From NCBI GenBank assembly GCA_037954235.1, contig JBBMOA010000018.1, positions 7,790,001-7,854,000 of the forward strand: 64,000 bases of DNA, given 5' to 3'. The position numbers and the translations under genes were made by a program. Positions 41,601-52,591 of the stretch are shown here, one piece after another (position 1 is the first letter of the stretch; each line of letters starts with the position of its first letter). Under the pieces are notes generated by a model. The model was not told the DNA's origin, ran no database searches, and saw nothing but the letters and a program-made list of their open reading frames with translations. This stretch comes from Aulostomus chinensis. Taxonomy: Eukaryota; Chordata; Actinopteri; Syngnathiformes; Aulostomidae.

Positions 41601-44600
41601 CAAGATTCATCTGTTTCTACAAGCACCATGGTGGGTAAGGCCTGGATATGCTGCTAAACCAGCATTCTTCCTGCCCTCTCAGCCATGTGCCTGTGGGTTT
41701 AAGCACCAGCTCTCACAAAAATTGCATGCAAACAGCGTTTTGAACTGCAGAAAATAAATTGGTGGTTAACTTTATTTGAACACATGTTGAGCTTCTTTTT
41801 TGACCCTGGTGGTCAACGTTGCCACAGCGTAACCATCAATGTAAGACCAGAGAAGTCTGTAGAATTTCCTCAAGTTGTTTTAATTTATTTTAGAATGGCT
41901 TGCGTTTTCTATTGCATTTATTTCCATCACTGAAGGATAGTGAAGATAGAGGTCGTCAAACAAGGGCAAAAATAGAGAGGGATGATCAGGTCATTTCTCT
42001 GGCTTTGCGTCAAGTGATGCTCATCAATCAGGATGATGTACCAGGCGTCATCTGCCTCTGACCGTCAGGTGGAAGATGAATAGACCTGAGATGCTCCAAT
42101 CTTGCTGTAGTTGAACTCTGGGGAGATCCGTCAGATCAGTGCAGGCATCGTCCGCTTTCTCTGGGTAGAGACATATTTTCTGTCAAATGCATGAAGCAAG
42201 AACTAAGGTGGCTATGGTCGCATTAATTTAACATTAGATGTGTTGCCAGTAGTAAACAAACATCTCCGCTGAGATGTCATTGTGGTACTAGATGTTTTAG
42301 CAAAATAACTGTTTTTGGTTTTAGTTTCAACAATGACTCTCAAAGGTTTTGCGGTCTAGAATTTTTAATATGGAACTGTAATTTGTGGATTGGTTTGATT
42401 TTAATGGCCTGTACTCTGCGGTGTGCATTATTCAACAGGCACATTTCGAAGGCCTAAACCAAGGCATCTGAATTCAGGCTTTCTAGCAAACCACAGCTCT
42501 GGGTGGACATACTGTAGGGTAGCATTGACTGCCTACTGTTTGCCAGCAAGGCTGTAGACGTTCAGCCATGTTGTGACAGGTTGAACATCTGTTTTACTAC
42601 TTTCACAAATTTTGCTTTGATGCGGTTCCCTTTGAGCTTCATCAAATATTGTCCTTTGATTTGGTTTGCAAGAAACATCCCTATGTGAGGTTGTATGTAG
42701 GATGAATATTCAACCAGCAAACCTCATTTGCAGTTGTGAGGTAATGTGAAACTGATTTTAAAGCCCCTCAATTTTTGATTTGAGCCAAACCTAAATTTCA
42801 TTTCCAATTTTGTACCCTATTATTAAAGCAAGTGGCCTTGTTTTAAAAAGAAACAGCCATCATGTTGCGAAGCATACTACATTTTTTTGCAGTTAAAACC
42901 TCAGAAGTGTTTTATGCTTTCAAATAATGTTATGCAATTCATAATCTTAGAAAACAGGGAGATGCGCATTTTAAAACATGCATGTTTACTCTTCAGGCTG
43001 TTTACCTGTTCACAATGCATTTTTAAATAACGTCAATTTTTTTTTTCCCGTTTTTATACTCAAATGTCAAATCAGTCCCTGCATGGGGCAAATAACCCAC
43101 TGAGTCCCATCTCCATAAATATGAGTCCCAGCATGTTGAGTCACTTGTTACAAAGAAAAAACAGAAAATAAACAATCCCACCAAGCAAACAATAACCATC
43201 TCATGGCACTAAATGAATGCACTTACATTTGTTCTTTAAGAAGCTCAGCGCAGCTCATTCATGTAAGTGGTATATTAAATCAGCATAACAGATAACAGAT
43301 TTTTGTATTTTTTGAATGATCTTTTTTTTAATTTAGAATTCTGGGTGTAGTTCTATAAAATTGTAGAGTTGCTCTGCAATGAAAATAACCACAAATTCAG
43401 AATTTCTCCTCCTTCCTCACACACAATATGATTCCATAAATATTCACAGCTGTTTCATGAATTCAAGTCTAACAAAGAACCCTTTCCACACCCAAAATGC
43501 CCCCACCCTATTCTTTTTACAGGATGGTTCCAAGCAGAGACAGGTGAGGAAGAAGACAGTTTCCTTCAGCACCATGCCAAGTGATCGCAAGATAAACAGC
43601 ACAGCTGCTTGCATGGCTTTCATGATGGAGGGCTGTGAGATGAAGAAAGTGCGCTCCAACTCACGCATGTATAACCGCTACTTCCTTCTGGATCCAGACA
43701 TGCATTGGCTTCGTTGGGAGCCATCCAAAAAGGATTCAGAGAAGGCAAAACTGGAGATCAAGAGCATTAAAGAGGTCCGTTTAGGAAAGAAAACTCCAGT
43801 TCTTCGCAGCAATGGTCTCTCAGATCAGTTCCCTGATGAATGCGCCTTTTCAATCATCTATGGAGATAACTATGAGTCTTTAGATTTGGTAGCTAGTACA
43901 GCAGATGTGGTCAGCACTTGGGTAATGGGCCTAAGGTACCTTGTGTCTTATGGTCGGCACACTGTAGACATGGTGGAGCCAAGTCAGCCAAGTCTACGAA
44001 CTTCTTGGATTGGCTCAGTGTTTGAGCTTGCAGATATGGAAAAGGAAGGACACATAGACCTGTTTAGGGCCACTCAGATAATCAAGGGGCTCAACCCTGG
44101 AATGAAAGAGTCCAGGATAGAACTGAAGTTCAAGGAACTCCAGAAAGCTAAAGAACAATATGGAGAGAGAATTAACATGGACACCTTTGTGGAGGCCTAC
44201 TGTGAGCTCTGCACACGGCCAGAGATTTTCTTCCTGCTGGTGCAGTTCTCCAGCAACAAGGAGTATCTGGACAGTAAAGATCTGATACTATTCGTAGAGG
44301 TGGAGCAGGGTGTGGAAGGTGTAACTGAGGACATGTGCAGGGATATAGTTCAAAAATTTGAGCCATCTGCTGAAGGCAGGGAAAGGAGTTACCTGTCCAT
44401 TGATGGATTTACACACTACCTCCTCTCTTCTGAATGCCACATCTTTGACCCTCAGCACAAACGAGTGTGCCAGGATATGACTCAGCCCCTATCCCACTAC
44501 TACATCAACTCCTCACATAATGCCTCTCTTCTGGAAGACCACTTTTGGGGTTCGTCAGACATCAGCAGTTACATTCGAGTTCTGAGGATGGGCTGTCGCA

Positions 44601-47600
44601 GCATTGAGGTTATTGTATGGGATGGCCCTGATAATGAACCAGTGGTGTATGTAGGAAGCTCTGTAGCCTCACAGCTAGCATTCTCAAAGGTCCTGGACAT
44701 TATAAATCAATATGCTTTTGAGAGCTCTGAATATCCCCTGATTCTCTGCTTGGTGGCCCACTGCTGTATCCCCCAGCAGAGGGTTATGGCCCAGCACATG
44801 AAAAAGATACTTGGAGACAAGCTCTATGTTGAATCCCCCAACAAAGAGGAAAACTACCTACCCTCTCCTGAGAAACTCAAAGGTAAAATCCTCCTCAAGG
44901 GTAAGAGGCTCCCGCCAAGCTTCACTGATTCTGAGGGGGATGTGACAGAGGAGGAGGAGGGTTTGGAAATGTCCAGGAGAGTGGGAGCAGATGAGAAGGA
45001 CCAGCTAAATGGCTTGGGCTGCAAAAGACTCAGGCTGTGCAAGGAACTCTCTGATCTTGTATCTCTCTGCAAATCAGTTCAGTTCAGGGACTTCGAGATC
45101 TCAAAAAGGGACCAAAAATATTGGGAAATTTGCTCCTTCAATGAGGTGGATGCAAACAGGTTTGCCAATGAGTTTCCAGAGGAATTTGTCTGTTACAACA
45201 AGCGCTTTCTCTCCAGGGTATATCCCACACCCATGAGGATAGATGCCAGTAACATGAATCCTCAAGATTTCTGGAAATGTGGTTGTCAGATTGTGGCTAT
45301 GAACTACCAGACACCAGGACTGATGATGGACCTCAACCTAGGCTGGTTCAGGCAGAATGGCAACTGCGGGTATGTGCTGCGGCCAGCCATCATGAGGGAG
45401 GAGGTGTCCTACTTCAGTGCCAATGCTCGGGACTCCCTGCCAGGGGTATCAGCCCAGCTCCTTCATATCAAGGTCATTAGCGGGCAGAATCTTCCCAAGC
45501 CCCGTGGCTCTGCCGCTAAGGGTGACGTGGTGGAACCCTACATATATGTGGAGATCCATGGCATCCCAGCGGACTGTGCCGATCAAAGAACCAAGACCGT
45601 TTCCCAGAATGGTGACAATCCTATTTTTGATGAGAGTTTTGAATTTCAGATAAACTTACCGGAACTTTCTGTACTTCGCTTTGTGGTGCTGGATGATGAC
45701 TACATCGGAGACGAGTTCATTGGCCAGTACACCATCCCTTTTGAGTGCCTCCAGCCAGGCTATAGGCATGTACCCCTACAATCCCTGACAGGGGAGTTCC
45801 TCCCAAACACCACCCTGTTTGTCCATGTAGCTATCACAAACAGACGGGGTGGAGGAAAGGGTCATAAGAGAGGTATTTCTGTCAGGAAGAGCAGGAAGGC
45901 CCGGGAGTACACCAACACCAAGACTACGGGGATAAAAGTTGTGGATGAGCTCTTCAGAGCTTCCACCCAGCCCCTGCGGGAGGCCACAGACCTCAGAGAA
46001 AATGTACAGGTAAGGAACAATATATTAGTGAAACATGAACTAGTTTGTGCCGTTGATATACCTTAAATCAATGATTTGACGAGTGTGATTGTTTTAAAAT
46101 TTTGGGTCCTAGATGTCTTCAGTATCAGTGTGTTTATACATTTTGGGGTTATGCAGCCAGGCATTTGTTTGCTATCAGTGCCTTAAGTTTTTTTTTAACT
46201 GATTCCCAAACTTTGCTTCTTTTTTTTTTTTACATCTGAGTACTTTACCACTACACTGATTTTCAGTGTTCCCCTTACATGTATGTACACATTTGTGCAT
46301 GTATATGTGTGTATGTATAATACACCAGAAGTCTGTCTCTGGAACCATCAGGGTCTCTGATATGTTTGTGATGACCCCTCTTTTTTCGCCCCAGTATTTG
46401 CCGCAGGCTCTGCAGGTACCTGGTGTGTTCTCAGCTGTTAATTTCTTTCTCTTAAATAATGTTTTTATCGTGTTAATTTAAACTTTTTTAAGTCCAACAA
46501 AAAAATAGCACACAGCTTAATGATATACAGTATGATAATAAAGGGTACTACAGATGTATTATATAGAGTCATTTGTAGTTCCCCGTATTATCATATATCA
46601 TTAAGTTGTGTGCTATATGATGATAAAGGGAACTACAGATGTATTATATAGAGTCATCTGGCTCTTGGACGAAATGCCAAACTTAAGACAGTCCACAAAC
46701 AACAGGTGGCTACGTCTACTTCTTGTTAACAATGGCCGGGTCAAGTGTCTCTCCCAACCACGACATTAAACACAGCACCAGCAACAAAATATGATCTGCC
46801 AGTGGAGCCTAAGAAATAACAAATGCTGACGTCTACTTCATTATCCCAGAATTTTGATCCCTCAGGAGCATCATACGTCATTTATTTGTGTGAAAATGTG
46901 GCTCTGAAATATCCTGTCATGTCTTAATAAAGCCTTAGAAATGCAAAGGATACATCTAACTGATGAGAATGACACATATCTTGATGAAGTCAAACATGTC
47001 AAATGTCTAAAAATGTATGAAAAATCAGAGAAACCCTTCCCTCCAAATATAACAGCATGTCTGCGCTGAAGATCTAAATGGTTGTGATTCCAGCGGAACT
47101 CAGTTCAGCTGCTGTTGTGGGTACAGGCTTGTCGGCGATTGTGCTCAATTAATGTTACATAAGAGAACGGCAATAAAGTGACATTAGTGTGCAATTAGCA
47201 GGTTTATGAATAGTGTAATCATTAATGAGGGACAATTACTGCCCAGGGGAAAGGTCTGAGTTGCTAGGCATTTAGTGTTCTACTTAAAAACTCCACCAGC
47301 TGAGAAAATGAAGATTAGTAACCTCTGTGTGTATTCCACAGACAAACACTGGCAAAAGCCTGTCACCACTGTTTATAATTTAGCTTGTGATGAGCTAAGA
47401 ACAAAAAATACAAAGCATGTCTCATTTTTCTCAGTGTACACATCATGACATAAGGAAAGCTCGTACACCTTTTACATCTCTTATGTACTGTTTTTCTGTT
47501 GTCAGGTAAGCTCTTTGTTTCTCTGACAACTTTTAAAAAGAAGTATTCCACTTTGAACTGTTGACACAGCACCAAAAAAATGAAAGCAAAAATGTAAGAT

Positions 47601-48044
47601 TTATAGATGTTACAATGAGACAAGAGTGCAACAGATCGGAATGAGAAGAAGAGGCCATGATCTGTTGTATTTAAGCGATAATTAAAACTTTTAGCGAGAA
47701 AGATGACATCGCCTGACATGGTGCCTGACAGAGTTCCCTCCATAAAGACTTATTTTGATATAAATATTGCTATCTAACTTACATCAAATTGTCGATCAGC
47801 TCCTTTAATTTGATTTAAAATGTGTTGGATGAAGACAGGATTAACATAATCAGATTTATAATGTTGATGCTTGGCTATGTGCAAAGACATAAAATTAGAC
47901 AGACTCATCTGTTTCGGGTCATAAAAAGCTGTATCCATTATCAGTGAGCAGTGACCTCAGTGTAATGGTGCAGAAAACAAAATAGATGTGATCAGAGACC
48001 CAGCAGCATGCTGTCATGCATTCTGTTGTTGAGGGTAAAGCTCG

Positions 48045-48128
<84 letters not shown>

Positions 48129-50363
48129 GTATATATATGTATATATACACGTATGTATATACGTATATACGTGTATATATACGTGTGTATATATATGTGT
48201 GTATATATACGTATATACGTGTATATATATACGTATATGTGTACTGAAACTGAAAAATTACTTTAACAGCTGTGTAGTTTTTGGTTGTTGTTTTTTTTTT
48301 TTACTGGAAGCTCCTCCTCTGTCATACCCTCACAATACAACACCATCATTGTGTAACAGAATATGACACATTAATCATTTTATCTTGAATATCTTGCTTT
48401 CTAATCATTGAAAGCAGGGGGTGGCATGGCTAGGAGGTAGGGTAACCGAAGAGTCGCTGATTCGATCCTCACTTTCCCCGGTGACCATGTCCAAGTGTCT
48501 AACCCTAACCCTAACCCTAACTCTGAGCAAGATACCGAACCCCTAATTGTTCCTGATGGCCCTGCGACGGACCGGCGACACGTCCAGGGTGAACCCCTGC
48601 CTCTTGCTCAGCCAGCTGGGATCGTCTCCAGCCCCCCCCCCCCCCCCCCCCCCGTGACCCTTAACGGATAAGCGGTAGAAAATTGATGTATAATCATTGA
48701 AAGCCTAAATTATAGTGGAACTTAAATTTTGATTCATTGCCAGGCTCTCCTTGCTATGGTGAAACTCAAATCGGGGATCTCGTGCTAAGTATGGAGATAA
48801 ATCACCGGCCGTTTGTCACAGCTGACACTCGTGTCTGTTTCGAATGTCTCTCAGAATCTAATCGACAGGCTCAGAGAAAAAAAGTGCTGGGGGAATAGAC
48901 GATTGCATGTCTATCAGTCTGCATTTAACCTGATCAAACAACTGGTCAACACAACACATTTTCCACAGGTTTGAAATGTAAATGTGTCTTTTTGAAATGA
49001 AGAGATAAAAGTTGATTCAAAGAATGAAAGAGGGTGAATGAAGGGGTTTTGTAAATAAGTCCTTTTGCCTTTCAAATGTAAATTCAAGGTAATGTTGTTG
49101 TGTTGATCCTGGTGCTTTGGATCTGGAGCGAGATATTGAGGACACAAGAAGCTGGACAGCTCTGGAATCCTCACCGCCCTTGACCGGAAATTAGATATTA
49201 ATGTGAGGAAAAGAAACCTCTCCGGTACACAAATTAAAATGATCTTATGCCTCGATAGCAACGTACACACATCAGATGTTGCCGTCAAGAGGGCTTTTTT
49301 GTTGTTGTTAATTTTTCTTTTTTCCCTCGCCAAGCGCTTTTAAGACTTCTTTCATCCCACAGCAAAGCTTCCAGGTGGTTTGCTTTGAATAATAACAGAG
49401 AGAGACAAGGGCATTCGACTAATAAAAAGACACTGACCAGTGGACAGATGGATTGCCGTGTTTTGTTTTTGGATCAGAGCAACAAATCAATTACTTCTAC
49501 ACGCGACTTGAATCCTTCCTGGAGTGCTACTGCCGCTGCTGCCGCTGCTGCTCAGGAACTTTACAAAGTGCTGATGGAAGTGGAGCAGAGCTGCCAGCCT
49601 GGAGGGAGTTTCTGTTTTAATTTGCTGAAAAGTATGGGTTTCCTCATCGGCTCTGTAGCATTCACCATTACTCAATGCTGTTTCCCTCAAGAGAGGAAGT
49701 GAGAATGCACAGATAGAAGGAGGGAAACGGTCAGAGAGCGGGGGGGGGGCAGACGAACACAAAAGCAGTGTTGTAACGGGACACAAAGCTCTCATTTGGG
49801 GAATGTTGGAAGGGGAGTTACGTGGGGGGGAGGGGACTAATTAAAAACACAATCCTCTCATTGGGTTTTGTAACATCGCTTGGAAACAGTATGGCCTTTT
49901 ATTGCATCACAGTGACTGAAACACATTTGTGGTCCCATGCATCCACACGTGGAATTCTACAAAGCCTAATGAATGCTAATAACTTCAGCCAGGACCCCCG
50001 GCTGGACGCCAACACATGTCGTCACACACGCTGGTTCACGCACACACATAATCCTGCACCAGCACCTCAGAGATGCCCAGCTTCCACCATTGTGTGCCTC
50101 AGTAGCTGCTTTCAGTGGCGCAAGAGGTGTTAACTGTGGCTGAGGCTCAGCATATAGATGCCAACTGCATCCCCTGACCACACTCTCCGTCTACAGGAAG
50201 GTCGGGCCCCGCGGTGACAGCAAATCCTCTGGGGAAGGCCATGTAGATTTTTCCTGCAGGCCTGGAGGTCTAGCCAGGGGAGACAGCTGGTTCCCACACT
50301 GCAGAGTGCTGAGTGTGTGAACGGTTTTCTAAATATTAACACCACCTCTCCAAGTTTACCTTC

Positions 50364-50408
<45 letters not shown>

Positions 50409-51858
50409 GTCTTTCTCTTTCTGTCTGTCACCTGGCTTGTATTTCCTTTACTTCTCATCATCATCAGCATCACACCATTCTCCTGCACTCTCAGACTCTC
50501 TCTCACTCTCCGTTCTTTTTTTTTTTTTTGTCCATTAATCAAACTAATTAACCGGATGGACGGTGAAAAGCAGTTGGCCTGGTTACTTTGCTTGAATTCC
50601 CATGCCTGCAGGAGAATGTAATGGGTGCCGGAGAGACTTTGGGCTCTCAGGGAAGTGAGCTGGAAAGCAGGCTTGGCCCTGAGATTATGATTAATCCAAA
50701 TACATGAAGAAATGTGTCTTTGCAAAGGTTTAGAAGCTGCTTTTGAAAATAGTCCTGACTTTAGGTGTGTAGGTTGACAATTAGAGGAAATTCTCACATT
50801 CTGAAACAAGATTAAAAAAAAAAAAGACATTTTCAAGAAAACAATACCATCATAAAGTGACAAAAACAAAACAGAAACAGATTTCTCTTTGTTTTGGATG
50901 AAATTACTTCCTTTTTTTGAGGCTTAAATTCATATATATATTTTTTTTTTTTATTCCAATTTTTCTCAAGGACACATCAGTAGAAACTGAGCGCTGTGAT
51001 TAACGGCTGACCAGTTCCCCTGAATGAAACACATCTGCCCTTGATGAAGGGAAAAGATTTCCCATCAGTGATAAATTAAATACACGAGAGATGTCGCGGC
51101 ATTTTAGCTAAAATGTAAAATGGTCCATTTGTCTCTTGTGCTCAGAGACGAACCGCAGGAGTGATTTGTATTGAATTTGATAGTTTAGTTCGCCCAAGAA
51201 GGGAAAATATTTGTGGTGGAAAAGCTGTAGATAATGGGATAGATGAGTAGGAGAAATTAAGAAAGAGAGGAATGAGCGAGGAAATGTGATTAGCACCTCC
51301 TGGCTGTGGTCCGAGGTTTGGCGCCTCAGAGCCTCCGGGCTGTTGAATAAGCAGACTGACGTTATGGGAAACTGATCATTTTGTCAAGACAGATTATCTT
51401 GTTTGTGCTCTGTGGAGAGTTTGTCAGTCCCTCTCATTAAATCTTCAATCCCAAGGTCATCTGTTGAAGTGACTGTTGTGTGTGTCATATCTCTTCGCAG
51501 TCTGTCTTTTGCCCCGTAGAATAACTTTGCAGTTATTTTATTTAGAAAGTATGATTCTTGATTTAGTTGGTTTCATTGAAACAGAGACTGACTGCGGTGG
51601 TAGTGATAAAAGATGTTAGGAATAAAACAGAATGGCACAAGATATTCTTGAAAAGCCAAACTGGAAGAAAAATGCAGATGTGGTTGTAGAAGAATTTTGA
51701 TTTTGAGATAACATTCAACCGAGCATTATATTAATCAAGATAGACATTTTAAGACCCGAGGCAAGGTTTGTGCCATTTTAGGTGGTTTTTACTGGGCTTT
51801 TTTGTGCTCTACTTCATGTTTTAAGCCTTGTTTACTTGCTTTAAAAAGTTATATACCC

Positions 51859-51928
<70 letters not shown>

Positions 51929-52522
51929 CGCCTCAGAATGCCATGGTGTCATTCAAGGAGCTCTGTGGTCTGACGCCAGCAGCCAACATGAAGCAGTGCA
52001 TCCTGACAGTGTCTTCCTGGCTGATGAACAGCGAGCGATCTCTGAGGGTGACAGTGGACCTGAGTGAGACGTACCCCACCATGGAGGCTCAGGGTCCAGT
52101 TCCGGAGCTGCTGCGCAAAGTGCTCAACGCCTACGACATGGTAAATATCCTGCAGGCACATGTGTGCCCCTACGGAGTCTGCAAATGCACCATCACATTC
52201 ACCTATTTGTTTCTATTCATGTTATTGTGAGAATCTATCACAAAAATGCGGTTCAACTGTTGTCCAACTCTGTGGCGTCTCTGCTTTCAGTTCCCTCTAA
52301 TCACAGGATTATATGTGACTCACAGCTGTGCCTGGAAGGCTGAGAATTGAGCTAGACACCTATTTCATCTGCCTGTTTGGTGGATTTCAATGTCCCCACT
52401 CAGGAAATCTCCCAGGATGTGTGAGGTGACCCATCACGCAACAACATGTGATGTTGCCTCTGTTTGGAGTGGATGGAAAGTGTTTTAGCAGCTTGATATG
52501 TCCTAAGAAGTCAATATTTAAT

Positions 52523-52591
<69 letters not shown>

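Larger units (their letters stand above)
1446..43522 (+). other. Intron 1 of the plcl2-like gene (42 kb)
   Basis: The intron starts GTTGGT at 1446 and ends TTTTTACAG at 43522. It is phase 0. A very long first intron is usual for PLCL genes. It holds transposon relics, SINEs, microsatellites and candidate regulatory blocks, which are listed separately. Open frames in it are short, lack domains and are mostly simple-repeat translations, so I call no further genes on either strand. Confidence 0.82.
48416..48690 (+). mobile_element. tRNA-derived SINE with perfect 14-bp target duplication
   Basis: TAATCATTGAAAGC occurs at 48402-48415 and again at 48691-48704, exactly bounding the element. The head GGTGGCATGGCTAGG and B box GATTCGATCC (48459-48468) are tRNA-like. 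The tail ends GGATAAGCGGTAGAAAATTGATG. Inside are CCCTAA repeats (48501-48522) and 22 C bases (48632-48653). The intact duplication suggests a fairly young insertion. Confidence 0.9.
46010..51936 (+). other. Intron 2 of the plcl2-like gene
   Basis: GTAAGG at 46010 to TTCGCCTCAG at 51936, phase 0. It holds the hairpin repeat, the alternating tract, the SINE and the (CT)n listed here. A clean, homeobox-motif-rich block lies at about 47080-47280. Confidence 0.92.

Noticed and set aside
43379..43522. N-terminal 48 codons of the long open frame before exon 2
   Set aside because: They have no family similarity and end in a clear acceptor (TTTTTACAG). The family sequence starts right after it, and exon 1 supplies the true N-terminus.
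46010..46066. C-terminal 18 residues after exon 2 in the open frame
   Set aside because: They follow a strong GTAAGG donor and do not match the family; exon 3 continues it in phase.
48008..48366. Open frames coding repeated Cys-Val and Tyr-Ile
   Set aside because: Translations of the TG/TA microsatellite in three frames.
50336..50869. 177-residue minus-strand frame
   Set aside because: Its end is a translation of the (CT)n repeat and the rest has no recognisable features.
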